Positions 7,452 through 14,861 of a stretch of 15,922 nt of DNA are shown one piece after another (position 1 is the stretch's first letter; each line of letters opens with the position of its first letter). A program made the translations under genes and the position numbers. The stretch is from JACDAN01 sp036380355. GTDB lineage: Bacteria > Actinomycetota > Thermoleophilia > Gaiellales > Gaiellaceae. Where the stretch lies: positions 1 through 15,922 of the forward strand of contig DASVEW010000056.1 in assembly GCA_036380355.1 (NCBI GenBank), written 5' to 3'. The notes beneath the pieces are model-generated. The model saw only the letters and a list, made by a program, of their open reading frames with translations, ran no database searches and had not been told where the DNA came from.

Positions 7452-8828
7452 ATGCGGCGTGACGACCGTGACGCCTACCAGGCGTGGCTCGTCGGCGAGC
7501 TCCTGCTCGTCGGCCTGCTCGGGGCTGCCCTCGCGCTCTTCCTCGCCTACCCCGACCTGCGCTCGACATACGAGCTGCCGAACCTGCGCCTGGCCCTCGA
7601 TACCGGCATCGTGCTGGCGGCAACCATCGTCGCCGTCCTCGCGGGAGTTCGGTTCTCGGTCGAAGGCCGCCGCCTGGACCTCCTGCTCTGCGCGGGGTTC
7701 GCGACGGCGGCCGGGAGCGGGCTCTTCTTCGCGGTGTGCCCGGTGCTCGGCGGGGACCCCGTCGGGACGCCGGAGGCGTGGGGCGGCGTCGCGGGGCGCA
7801 CCTTCGCGCTCGGCCTGATCGCGGCCGCGTCGTTTGCCCGGGGCCGGACGGCGGAGGGCCGCTGGGCGCTTCGGCTCGCGCTCGTCCTGGTCGGGATCTC
7901 GCTCGTCGGGACCTGGCTGCTGGCGCGAGCCCTCGGCGACACGCTTCCCGATCTCCAGTCCGGCGCCGATCTTCCCGCGCTGATGATCGTGGCGCTCGCC
8001 CTGCAGGGCCTGCTCAGCCTCGTTGCAGTGAGCGGCTTCGGCCTCCGCTACCGCCGGTACGGAGAGGATCTCGACCGCTGGCTCGCGCTCGCGGCGACGC
8101 TGATGCTCTCGGCCGACCTCCACTACGTCTTCACCCCTGTCATGGCGAGCGGGGTCGTCTCCCAGGGCGACTTCCTGCGACTCCTCTCGTACGGGCTCCT
8201 GCTCGCGGGCGTCTGGCGCGCGATCCGGTTCGCCGAGTTCGGGCGCGCGGTCGCCGAAGAGCGCGCCCGCGTCGCACGCGACATCCACGACGGCCTCGCC
8301 CAGTACCTCTTCACGATCTCGACACACGCGGCCATGCTCGAGCGCGGATCGGCGCCGGAGGGCACCCTCGGCCGGCTCAGGTCGGCTGCGCAGCTCGCCC
8401 AGCAGGAGGCACGGTTCGCGATCCTCGCCCTCTCGTCGGCGAGCGGAAATGCGCCGTTCGACGCCGCGCTGCGGCGCTACCTCGACGTGCTGACCGCTGA
8501 CGGCGAGCTGGCCGTCGAGCTCGAGGTCGACCCCGGCGTCGTGCTCGCCCCCGACGAGCAGATCGAGGTCTTCCGGATCGTCCAGGAGGGGCTGGCGAAC
8601 GTCCGTAAGCACGCGGGCGCGACGCAGGCCGAGGTCTGGATCGGCCGGGACGGGACGAAGCGGCTCGTACGGATCCGCGACGACGGCGCCGGCTTCACGC
8701 AGGCCGAGAACGGCGCAGGCCAGGGCCTGAAGAACATGAAGACCCGCGCCGCGTCGATCGGCGGCGCATTCGGATTCGTCTCGGCGCCCGGGCGAGGGAC
8801 GGCGGTCGAGGTCGTGCTCCGGGCCTAG
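7452..8828 (+). CDS. NarX/DegS-type sensor histidine kinase with multi-TM N-terminus
   Basis: The 458-residue membrane kinase has about eight hydrophobic segments between residues 13 and 257. A HisKA_3 dimerisation domain follows, with the phospho-acceptor H279 in RVARDIHDGLAQYLF. The C-terminal HATPase has an N-box in EVFRIVQEGLANVRKHAG, then IRDDGAGF and GQGLKNMKTRAASIGG. The multi-TM sensor matches no domain I can name with confidence. I chose ATG at 7452 because AGAGGGA lies just upstream and the residues before it are not conserved-looking. It is divergent from the NarL-type regulator, its probable target. Its 3' end overlaps the convergent PepSY gene by 4 bp. Confidence 0.92.
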   Translation: MRRDDRDAYQAWLVGELLLVGLLGAALALFLAYPDLRSTYELPNLRLALDTGIVLAATIVAVLAGVRFSVEGRRLDLLLCAGFATAAGSGLFFAVCPVLGGDPVGTPEAWGGVAGRTFALGLIAAASFARGRTAEGRWALRLALVLVGISLVGTWLLARALGDTLPDLQSGADLPALMIVALALQGLLSLVAVSGFGLRYRRYGEDLDRWLALAATLMLSADLHYVFTPVMASGVVSQGDFLRLLSYGLLLAGVWRAIRFAEFGRAVAEERARVARDIHDGLAQYLFTISTHAAMLERGSAPEGTLGRLRSAAQLAQQEARFAILALSSASGNAPFDAALRRYLDVLTADGELAVELEVDPGVVLAPDEQIEVFRIVQEGLANVRKHAGATQAEVWIGRDGTKRLVRIRDDGAGFTQAENGAGQGLKNMKTRAASIGGAFGFVSAPGRGTAVEVVLRA

Positions 8829-9148
8829 TCCGTGTCGCCTGCTTCGCTCTCGCTGTCGCTCTCGACGACGACGACCTCGTAGTTCGCGTCGAGGCGGACG
8901 TCGACCGTCGAGCCGTCGGTCTTCGTCACCTCGACCTCCCAGGTCGCGCCGTCCTCGGAGTCCCGCTCGACCGCGTTGGCCGTGCCGCCGCCGAGGTGGG
9001 CGAGCGCGGCCTGCCGAGCGCGGTCAGCGCCGGGCCCCGTCGCCTGCACGTCACCGTCGTCGCCGTTGGCATACGCATACGCGCCGCCGCCGGCTCCGAC
9101 CGCCACGACGGCGATTCCGATCGCGAGCAATGTCTTGTTCCTGATCAT
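8825..9148 (-). CDS. Small PepSY-domain protein, membrane-anchored or secreted
   Basis: The 107-residue protein has an N-terminal hydrophobic segment (about 6-27, LLAIGIAVVAVGAGGGAYAY) that acts as a signal peptide or anchor. The rest is a single PepSY-like domain: RARQAALAHLGGGTANAVERD, then GATWEVEVTKTDGSTVDVRLDANYEVV. An acidic Ser/Glu/Asp tail follows. PepSY domains are linked to inhibition of peptidases and to envelope sensing. It is divergent from the OmpR-type regulator and has its own copy of the direct-repeat box, so it is probably a target and perhaps a modulator of that system (inference). TAGCCT ends 7 nt before its ATG, fitting a leaderless transcript. Confidence 0.85.
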   Translation of the reverse strand: MIRNKTLLAIGIAVVAVGAGGGAYAYANGDDGDVQATGPGADRARQAALAHLGGGTANAVERDSEDGATWEVEVTKTDGSTVDVRLDANYEVVVVESDSESEAGDTD

Positions 9149-9171
9149 GGGGGCGAGGCTATCGAGGCGAT

Positions 9172-9189
9172 GTGAAACGACGATGAGAG
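9172..9189 (-). promoter_or_regulatory. OmpR-type direct-repeat box for the PepSY gene
   Basis: On the minus strand the sequence reads CTCTCAT-CGTC-GTTTCAC, two 7-bp half-sites with an 11-bp period. The box ends 23 bp before the PepSY ATG, and a TAGCCT hexamer begins 10 bp after it. Half-sites one helical turn apart and overlapping the -35 region are typical for OmpR/PhoB activators. Confidence 0.6.
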
Positions 9190-9193
9190 CGGG

Positions 9194-9211
9194 CTCTCAT
9201 CCGACTCTCAT
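9194..9211 (+). promoter_or_regulatory. OmpR-type direct-repeat box for the regulator/kinase operon
   Basis: CTCTCAT-CCGA-CTCTCAT is a perfect 7-bp direct repeat with an 11-bp period, ending 23 bp before the regulator ATG. CACGAT lies 6 nt before that ATG. Its upstream half-site also forms a 20-bp palindrome (9182-9201) with the PepSY box on the other strand. Autoregulation is inferred. Confidence 0.65.
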
Positions 9212-9234
9212 GCGCGCCCTGCCACGATTCGTCC

Positions 9235-9906
9235 ATGCGTGTCCTGGTCGTTGAGGACGAGCCCAAGATGGCCGGGCTGATCCGCCGCGGCCTGGCGGAG
9301 GAGGGCTACAGCGCGGACATCGCCGCCACAGGTGACGACGCGCTCTGGATGGCGCAGGCCACGGATTACGACGCGATCGTCCTCGACGTCCTGCTCCCCG
9401 GCCGGAACGGGTTCGACGTCTGCCGGGAGCTGCGAAAGGCAGGGACGTGGTCACCCGTGCTGATGCTGACTGCCCGCGACTCGGTCGAGGACCGCGTCGC
9501 CGGGCTCGACGCGGGCGCGGACGACTACCTGACGAAGCCGTTCTCCTTCGCGGAGCTCCTGGCGAGGCTCCGCGCGCTCGCCCGCCGTCCGGCCGTGGAG
9601 CGCCCGGCGGTGCTCGAGGTGGGAGACCTGCGGCTCGACCCGGCGACGCAGCAGGCCTGGCGCGACGGCACGGAGCTGCAGCTCTCGACGAAGGAGTTCC
9701 GCATGCTCGAGGCGTTCATGCGCCGGCCGGGCCATGTCCTCTCGCGGCTCTACCTGCTCGAGCACTGCTGGGACTACGGCTACGAGAACCGCTCGAACGT
9801 GGTGGACGTCTACGTCCGCTACCTGCGCGAGAAGATCGACCGCCCCTTCGGCCGGAGCTCGATCGAGACGGTGCGTGGGGCCGGCTACCGGCTGCGAGAC
9901 GGATGA
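9235..9906 (+). CDS. OmpR/PhoB-family response regulator
   Basis: The 223-residue regulator has a receiver domain with E7/D8, phospho-acceptor D51 in IVLDVLLPGRNGF, switch T79 and K101 in DDYLTKPFSF. A linker leads to a winged-helix DNA-binding domain (about 125-222) with LSTKEFRMLEAFMRRPGHVL and SNVVDVYVRYLREKID, ending in VRGAGYRLR. Its TGA overlaps the kinase ATG as ATGA, so the two are co-translated. No Shine-Dalgarno sequence is visible before the ATG, which fits a leaderless mRNA. A perfect direct-repeat box 23 bp upstream suggests it activates its own operon, the divergent PepSY gene and the lipoprotein gene at 12115-12867. Confidence 0.95.
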   Translation: MRVLVVEDEPKMAGLIRRGLAEEGYSADIAATGDDALWMAQATDYDAIVLDVLLPGRNGFDVCRELRKAGTWSPVLMLTARDSVEDRVAGLDAGADDYLTKPFSFAELLARLRALARRPAVERPAVLEVGDLRLDPATQQAWRDGTELQLSTKEFRMLEAFMRRPGHVLSRLYLLEHCWDYGYENRSNVVDVYVRYLREKIDRPFGRSSIETVRGAGYRLRDG

Positions 9907-11153
9907 GCGGGCTACCGATCCGCGCACGGTTGATGCTCGCCTTCACGGCGGCGATGGCGATCGTGCTGGCGGCGACCGGCGCGTTGGTCTACCTCCGGCT
10001 GGAGTCGGCGCTCGACGAGAGCATCGCCGAGACGCTCGAAGCCCGGCTCGCCGACGCCACCGCGCTTGCGCGGACGGGGGAGACCGGGCGCCGGGCGGAC
10101 GATGAAGGATTCACCACGATCGTGGGCGGACGCGGCAGCGCGCTCCCGGAGGATCGCGTCGAGGGAGGCATGCGGATCACCGGTGCGGTCGTGGAGACGG
10201 CCCTCGGCGCCAGGACCGTTCTCGTGGGGGCGTCACTCGAGGACCGCGACGAGGCTCTCGACGAGCTGCTGGCGCAGCTCCTCGTCGTGGCGCCGATCGC
10301 GCTGCTTCTGACCTCCCTGCTCGGCTACTGGCTCGCCGGCGCGGCGCTCCGCCCGGTCGAGGCGATGCGCACCGAGGCGGCCGCGATCTCGGGCTCGGAG
10401 CCCGGGCGCCGGCTGCCTTCCGGCCGGGCGCGCGACGAGATCACCCGCCTGTCCGAGACGCTGAACGAGATGCTCGAGCGGCTCGAGCGCGCGATCGCGC
10501 GCGAACGGAGCTTCGTCTCGGACGCGAGCCACGAGCTCCGCACGCCTCTGGCACTCCTCAAGGCCGAGCTGGAGCTGGCTTTGCGAAAGCCGCGCACTGA
10601 GGAGGAGCTGGAGGACGCGATTCGCTCAGCGGCCGCCGAGACCGATCGGCTCGTGCGGCTGGCCGAGGATCTGCTCGTCCTCGCGCAGGCCGACGACGGC
10701 CGCCTGCCGCTGCGCCGGGAACGCGTGCGCGCCGACGACGTGCTCGGTGCGGTGCGTGACGCATTCCGGCCCCGCGCGGAGGCCGCGGGCCGCGCGATCG
10801 AACCGGGCGCCGCGGACGACATCGTGCTCCGGGCAGACCGGCTCCGCCTGGAGCAGGCGCTCGGCAACCTCGTCGACAACGCCTTGCGCCACGGCTCCGG
10901 GACGATCCGTCTCGACGCAGTCGAGCGGGACGGGCGCGTGGAGCTCCATGTCCGCGACGAGGGACCCGGGCTCCCACCGGAGTTCGTGCCACACGCCTTC
11001 GAGCGGTTCACCCGGGCAGACGAGGCACGGACGACTGGCGGCGCCGGCCTGGGGCTCGCGCTCGTCGCCGCGATCGCCGCTGCGCACGGCGGGGCGGCCC
11101 ATGCGGCGGGCAACGGGGGTGCGGACGTCTGGCTCTCGATCCCGGGTGGGTAG
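9903..11153 (+). CDS. OmpR-partner sensor histidine kinase with HAMP domain
   Basis: This is a 416-residue membrane kinase. TM1 is at about 10-32 and TM2 at about 122-146, enclosing a short extracytoplasmic sensor of about 90 residues. A HAMP region follows (147-200). The HisKA domain has the phospho-acceptor H210 in SDASHELRTPLALLK. The HATPase has LGNLVDNALRHG (N-box), VRDEGPGL (G1), FERFTR (F-box) and GGAGLGLALV (G2). The start is ATG at 9903, overlapping the regulator stop. The layout resembles the classic CutS/EnvZ-like arrangement. The short periplasmic loop gives no clue to the ligand; the neighbouring PepSY protein and lipoprotein suggest an envelope signal (inference). Confidence 0.95.
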   Translation: MSGLPIRARLMLAFTAAMAIVLAATGALVYLRLESALDESIAETLEARLADATALARTGETGRRADDEGFTTIVGGRGSALPEDRVEGGMRITGAVVETALGARTVLVGASLEDRDEALDELLAQLLVVAPIALLLTSLLGYWLAGAALRPVEAMRTEAAAISGSEPGRRLPSGRARDEITRLSETLNEMLERLERAIARERSFVSDASHELRTPLALLKAELELALRKPRTEEELEDAIRSAAAETDRLVRLAEDLLVLAQADDGRLPLRRERVRADDVLGAVRDAFRPRAEAAGRAIEPGAADDIVLRADRLRLEQALGNLVDNALRHGSGTIRLDAVERDGRVELHVRDEGPGLPPEFVPHAFERFTRADEARTTGGAGLGLALVAAIAAAHGGAAHAAGNGGADVWLSIPGG

Positions 11154-11167
11154 CGTGGAGAGGCGGC

Positions 11168-11179
11168 TACCATCGCCGC
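11168..11179 (+). promoter_or_regulatory. Candidate leaderless -10 element before the MEDS gene
   Basis: TACCAT (11168-11173) fits the TAnnnT -10 pattern and lies 6 nt before the GTG start at 11180. No Shine-Dalgarno sequence or good -35 is visible. The element sits in the 26-bp gap after the kinase gene, so the MEDS gene may have its own promoter besides read-through. Confidence 0.35.
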
Positions 11180-12118
11180 GTGGCCACCGTGGAGTCACCT
11201 GGCCTCGTGCACGACGCCTTCGTCTACTCGTCTGAAGAGGAGTTCCTGGCGGGGACCCTCCCCTTCCTCGAGGAGGGCATCAAGAGCGGTGAGCCGGTCC
11301 TCGCGGCGCCGACGCAACGCAACGCGAGGCTCCTGCAGGAGCGGCTCGGCACGAGATCCGGCGCAGTCGACTGGGCCGAGGACCCCGAGGCTCACCGCAC
11401 GGTCGAGCGGCTCGGCATCTTCCTCGACTACATCGACCGGCAGTTGAGCGACGGCGCGACACGGATCCGCCTGCTCGGCGAGCCGTGCTGGCCGCGAAAC
11501 GGCGGCCCGGGAGTCGTCGAGTGGAAGCGCTACGAGTCGTTCCTCAACGTGGCCCTGGCAAGAGATCCCGTCTGGCTGGTGTGTCCGTACGACGGCAGCA
11601 GGCTCTCGCGCGACATCGTCGAGGACGCCTGTCTCACGCATCCGAACATCGGCTACGGCGACGACCGCGAGGCTTGCGACGGCTATCTCGAGCCCTCCGC
11701 GTTCGCCGAGCGGATCGACAGCGTGCCGCTGCCGCGACCGCCCGGCAACGCGGCCGAGGGCTACTTCGGGAACGCGGGATCGGTGCGGAGGTTCGTGCGC
11801 AAGCAGGCGCGGGCCGCGGGTCTCGTGGACGACAGGCTCCGCGACGCCGAGCTCGCGGCCGGCGAGGTCGCGGCGAACGTCTTCAGGCACGCGGCCGACG
11901 TCGCGCGTGTCCGCACCTGGATCGCCGACAGTGTGTTCGTCTGCGACATCGACGACACCGGCCACGGCATCGACGACCCCTTCGCGGGCTACACCATCGC
12001 GGAGCCGACGGCGCAGAGCGGCCGCGGGCTGACGATCGCCCGCCGCCTCGCCGACGTTGTCGAGATCAGGACGATGCCCACCGGCACGCTCGTGCGGCTG
12101 CACTTCAACCGGAGCTAG
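11180..12118 (+). CDS. MEDS-domain protein with anti-sigma-type HATPase
   Basis: The 312-residue protein has an N-terminal MEDS (DcmR-like sensory) domain at about 10-180, with HDAFVYSSEEEFLAGTLPFL, then EPVLAAPTQRNARLLQERL, and later CPYDGSRL. A HATPase_c domain of the RsbW/SpoIIAB kind follows (about 190-312), with ELAAGEVAANVFRHA (E229, N233, H237), DIDDTGHGI and GRGLTIARRLADVVEI. There is no HisKA phospho-acceptor region, so it is probably a serine kinase or anti-sigma regulator, not a classical histidine kinase. No sigma factor or anti-anti-sigma gene lies next to it, so the partner is unknown. The start is GTG at 11180; GTG at 11189 is possible. Its stop overlaps the convergent lipoprotein gene by 4 bp. 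Confidence 0.85.
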   Translation: MATVESPGLVHDAFVYSSEEEFLAGTLPFLEEGIKSGEPVLAAPTQRNARLLQERLGTRSGAVDWAEDPEAHRTVERLGIFLDYIDRQLSDGATRIRLLGEPCWPRNGGPGVVEWKRYESFLNVALARDPVWLVCPYDGSRLSRDIVEDACLTHPNIGYGDDREACDGYLEPSAFAERIDSVPLPRPPGNAAEGYFGNAGSVRRFVRKQARAAGLVDDRLRDAELAAGEVAANVFRHAADVARVRTWIADSVFVCDIDDTGHGIDDPFAGYTIAEPTAQSGRGLTIARRLADVVEIRTMPTGTLVRLHFNRS

Positions 12119-12867
12119 CCGCGGGTGAAGCGGACGAGCTCCTCCCGTCCGCCGCCGCCGGAGAGGCCGAGCGCGAGGATCGGCCCGACGCCCTTCGCGT
12201 AGAACTTGTGCTCGAGCACCTCCGGCTCGAGCGGCGTCGTGTCCTTCGTCATGAGCACGCCGTCGAACGACCCGGCCGGCACGTCGACCTGCTCGTCGAG
12301 GCTCAGGATCTCGCCCCGGTCCTCGGCCTGGCCGGCGTAGTGCTCCTGCCGGTACGCCATGCCAACCGCGGGGCTGGGCGGGATCACGAGGCCGGCCTGA
12401 GCGCCGTCGATGCCGGCCTCCCAAGACCCCGCCTTTCCGACCGCCCTGCCGTTCTCGTACTCGGTCGTGTCCTCGCCGAGGTACCAGACGCCGCCCCACT
12501 TGTCCTGGGCGTACCAGTCCAGCGTGTCCTCCACGACCTCGCCGTCCTCGGTGACCCGGTCGTGGACGACCGTGGCGGGGATGCCGAGGATCGTCCTCGT
12601 GCGATCCGTGACCGTGACCTCGACGCGCTTCGTCGCACCGTCCGACTCGACCTCGTGGTAAACCCACCGGCTGCCCGGGGCCATCGGCCAGTACGAGTTG
12701 TCGATCGTCCGGACGAAGTCGGCGGCGTCGAGCGCGAAGGGCTCACCCGCCTGCGGAAGCTCATACAGACGTGAGCCTCGTTGCGTCTGGTCGTCGCTTC
12801 CGCCGCACCCGACGAGGACGACGGAAAGCGCGCCGAGCAACACGAGGCGGATGCGCACGTGTCGCAC
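12115..12867 (-). CDS. Predicted lipoprotein of unknown function
   Basis: The 250-residue protein starts with basic residues, a hydrophobic stretch (LVLLGALSVVLVG) and a lipobox LVGC with C21, so it is probably exported and lipid-anchored. The mature part has no domain I recognise. It contains Trp- and Tyr-rich segments (NSYWPMAPGSRWVYHE, WYAQDKWGGVWYLGEDTTEYENG) and looks like a beta-rich extracytoplasmic protein. The start could be GTG at 12867 or GTG at 12858. I favour 12858: TACGGT then ends 7 nt before it, and the direct-repeat box ends 23 bp before it, exactly as at two other promoters in this window. It is likely a target of the OmpR-type regulator (inference). Confidence 0.8.
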   Translation of the reverse strand: MRHVRIRLVLLGALSVVLVGCGGSDDQTQRGSRLYELPQAGEPFALDAADFVRTIDNSYWPMAPGSRWVYHEVESDGATKRVEVTVTDRTRTILGIPATVVHDRVTEDGEVVEDTLDWYAQDKWGGVWYLGEDTTEYENGRAVGKAGSWEAGIDGAQAGLVIPPSPAVGMAYRQEHYAGQAEDRGEILSLDEQVDVPAGSFDGVLMTKDTTPLEPEVLEHKFYAKGVGPILALGLSGGGGREELVRFTRG

Positions 12868-12881
12868 CGTACGAGGGGCCG

Positions 12882-12899
12882 ATGAGACTCGCGTGAGAG
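12882..12899 (-). promoter_or_regulatory. OmpR-type direct-repeat box for the lipoprotein gene
   Basis: On the minus strand the sequence is CTCTCAC-GCGA-GTCTCAT, matching the boxes at 9172-9189 and 9194-9211 in half-site sequence, the 4-bp spacer and orientation toward the gene. A TACGGT hexamer begins 10 bp after the box. This links a gene 3 kb away to the same regulator. Confidence 0.6.
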
Positions 12900-12924
12900 C
12901 CGCCGAGACGGCGCTCTTCCGGCG

Positions 12925-13684
12925 TCAGTCTCTGTCGATCCTGGAGCCGACGAGCCCGCGCGGAAGCTCGGCTCTCCCGGTCAGCCCGAGCTTTCGGTAG
13001 ACGCGGTAGAGATGATTGTCGACCGTGCGGACCGAGACGACGAGAAGCCCGGCGATCTCAGGGCTCTTGAGTCCCCGCGCGGCCAGTTCCGCAACCTCCC
13101 GCTCCCGCCGGCTGAGGTCGGCACCTCGGGCGAGGACGCCGAGCGCGGGGGTGCGTGCGCCGTCGCAGCGCCCTGCGAGAAGCGCGCCGCGGACGAGGGC
13201 TGCGCGCGTGCCTTCGGCGGACGGGCCTCTCTCCGCGGCCACCTGTGCGGCCGCCTCGGCGGCGTAGAGATCCAGACCCGACGATTCGAAAGAGGCCGAG
13301 ACGGCTTCGAGCTCGGCCGTGTCGGCCGCCAGGACGCCTTGAGCAATGGCGAGCGAAGTCGTGCACGAGCCACCGCTCCGAGGCCTCGGCGGCCAGCTCG
13401 TCGACCCGCGGCCTCGCCTTGCCCGCGCTGCCCAGGCGAACGGCGTCGTGGAGCGCAAGCGCCTCGAAGCCGGGTCGGCCGCGCGAATCGGCCGCCATCC
13501 CGAGCGTCAGCGCGACGGCATCCTGGAGGCGACCCTCCGCTGCGCGAGTCCACACCTCGGCCCGGTCGATGAACCAGGTGAACACACGCTGCGGGCCCGC
13601 TCCTCTCGCCTCCTCGAGCAAGCGCCGCGCTGCGTCGACATCCCCGAGCAGCGCCGCCGCGAGTGCCCTGTACGCGAGCCAGCG
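12925..13684 (-). pseudogene. LuxR-family regulator, 5'-truncated and frameshifted
   Basis: The C-terminal LuxR helix-turn-helix is intact: LSRREREVAELAARGLKSPE, then RTVDNHLYRVYRKLGL. Before it lies a helical, TPR-like region (LDLYAAEAAAQVAAERGPSA). The upstream part of the same protein (RALAAALLGDVDAARRLLEE through ASERWLVHDFA) is in another frame, so a frameshift occurs at about 13340-13360. Similarity stops near 13684, where recombinase-tail sequence on the plus strand begins, so the N-terminal part is missing. It resembles the end of a large LuxR/MalT-like regulator. It is probably non-functional, unless the 3' frame is expressed alone. Confidence 0.75.
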
Positions 13685-13685
13685 C

Positions 13686-13805
13686 GGCCTGCGCCAGATC
13701 CAGGAGCTCCTCGGCCACAAGCACCTCGACTCGACGCAGCGCTACACGCGCGTGAACGCGCACGAGCTGCGAGGAGCGATCAAGCGGCTCCGCTGGGTCG
13801 GGTGA
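13686..13805 (+). pseudogene. C-terminal tail of a tyrosine recombinase
   Basis: The frame reads GLRQIQELLGHKHLDSTQRY followed by TRVNAHELRGAIKRL and a stop at 13805. This is the end of a XerC/D-like integrase, with the conserved LLGH histidine and the catalytic Tyr in QRYTRV. The Arg-bearing boxes are absent upstream, where the LuxR remnant begins on the other strand. It is a remnant left by integration or rearrangement. Its sequence differs from that of the recombinase at 14940-15922, so it comes from a different element. Confidence 0.8.
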
Positions 13806-13815
13806 CCCGCCTGGG

Positions 13816-14238
13816 CTAGCGCGCGAGGACGTCCCGAGCGAAGCGAATGAGCCTCCGGGCCTGCGTAAAGGCCGATCTCAAGTCCTGCGTAGCCACGTTG
13901 TAGAAGCCGTAATGGGCCTCGTCCTTGAGGTTGATCAGCCTGCGCATCGCATTTGCTGCGCTCTTCCCGCCTGGCTCGATCAGTTCCAAAAGAGCTTCGG
14001 CCTCGTGGTGATCTTGGCCGCGCGACCGCTGACCGAGCGCCTTGCAGCAGGCGGCATCGGAAGCAGAGATGCCTCCGAGGACGGCGAGCGCCGCTGCGGC
14101 GCTCGCCCAGTCGGGATCGGGCTCGTCCCTGATCAGAGTGGCGACCTCCAGGAACTGTTCTGCGCGCCGGAGTTTCGCCTGCGCCTCACGGTTGCCACAG
14201 GCCTGCGTACGGCCTCTGACACGCCCTCGAGAGCTCAG
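13816..14238 (-). CDS. HEPN-like protein, partner of the nucleotidyltransferase (start uncertain or frameshifted)
   Basis: The open frame encodes up to 140 residues: LRRAEQFLEVATLIRDEP, then WASAAAALAVLGGISASDAA and RSRGQDHHEAEALLELI, and LKDEAHYGFYNVATQDLRSA near the end. The all-helical pattern and the R-x4-6-H motif (R71/R73 to H77/H78) point to a HEPN domain, a fold common in RNase toxins. The frame has no ATG, GTG or TTG start. CTG at 14238 overlaps the upstream stop as CTGA. Alternatively GTG at 14222, with GAGGG upstream, encodes a plausible N-terminus (SEAVRRPVAT) in the next frame, joined by a 1-nt frameshift near 14185-14195. Pairing with a nucleotidyltransferase gene suggests a MNT-HEPN toxin-antitoxin system. 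Confidence 0.6.
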   Translation of the reverse strand: MSSRGRVRGRTQACGNREAQAKLRRAEQFLEVATLIRDEPDPDWASAAAALAVLGGISASDAACCKALGQRSRGQDHHEAEALLELIEPGGKSAANAMRRLINLKDEAHYGFYNVATQDLRSAFTQARRLIRFARDVLAR

Positions 14239-14861
14239 CGCCGCCGCCTCCGGAAGAGGCTCGACGGCTCATCGCCGATGAGGGTGATCCCGTCGGCCTC
14301 GACGTCCTTGATGACCGGCGGGCGCTCGCGGCGGAGTCGCGCGAGATCGCGCTCGGCGATCTCGGCGATACCCGCATGGTTCCCCGTCCAGGAGTGGATC
14401 GCCGCGGCGAGGGAGTTGATCTGCGAGCGCCATAGGTCGTCTTCCTCGTCCACGTCCCTCGGCCGAACGACGAGGATGTCGACGTCGCTCTCGGTGTCTC
14501 CGTCGCCGCGCGCCGCCGATCCAAAGATCGACGCGTGGATCGGCTGAACCTCCCAGCTCGCAAGGTGTTCCTTCAGCCGCTCGATCAAGATCGACCGCAA
14601 ACGAGTGAGGGTGATGATCGGGTCGGCGGCGAGATGGTCGCGATTCAGTGTGTAGAGCATGGCTCGGCCGCCCGCCGGCTGCTCGAAGACGACGCCTTGA
14701 TCGACGAGTCGGCGCAGCGCCCTCCAGGCGCCATTCTGGGAGACGCCCGCGAGACGAGCGACCTCCCGGCCGCCGAGGGACTTCGTTGTTCCCGCGAGTA
14801 CCGACAGGACCTGCCCGTCGGTCTTCGAAAGGGCAGCGGTGTAGGGAAAGGAGAGATTCAC
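14235..14861 (-). CDS. Winged-helix/nucleotidyltransferase (MNT) fusion, probable antitoxin
   Basis: The 208-residue protein has an N-terminal winged helix-turn-helix (about 10-75, SLGGREVARLAGVSQNGAWR and LVDQGVVFEQPAGGRAMLYTL). A nucleotidyltransferase domain follows, with IFGSAARGD and SDVDILVV (G114-S115, D126, D128), the minimal polymerase-beta-type core. In MNT-HEPN systems the nucleotidyltransferase neutralises the HEPN RNase by AMPylating it. The fused HTH could add autoregulation. I favour GTG at 14861; the frame is open to ATG at 14903, but that start falls inside the palindrome array. A TATAGT hexamer (14872-14877, minus strand) ends 10 nt before the GTG. The HEPN-like frame follows directly. 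Confidence 0.82.
   Translation of the reverse strand: MNLSFPYTAALSKTDGQVLSVLAGTTKSLGGREVARLAGVSQNGAWRALRRLVDQGVVFEQPAGGRAMLYTLNRDHLAADPIITLTRLRSILIERLKEHLASWEVQPIHASIFGSAARGDGDTESDVDILVVRPRDVDEEDDLWRSQINSLAAAIHSWTGNHAGIAEIAERDLARLRRERPPVIKDVEADGITLIGDEPSSLFRRRRR

Noticed and set aside
11195..12667. 490-codon minus-strand frame over the MEDS gene
   Set aside because: It runs through two convincing genes in other frames and is low-complexity Arg/Gly/Ala-rich.
14222..14222. Short frame from GTG 14222 as an independent small protein
   Set aside because: It hits a stop after about 30 codons, and its first residues look like the missing N-terminus of the HEPN frame.
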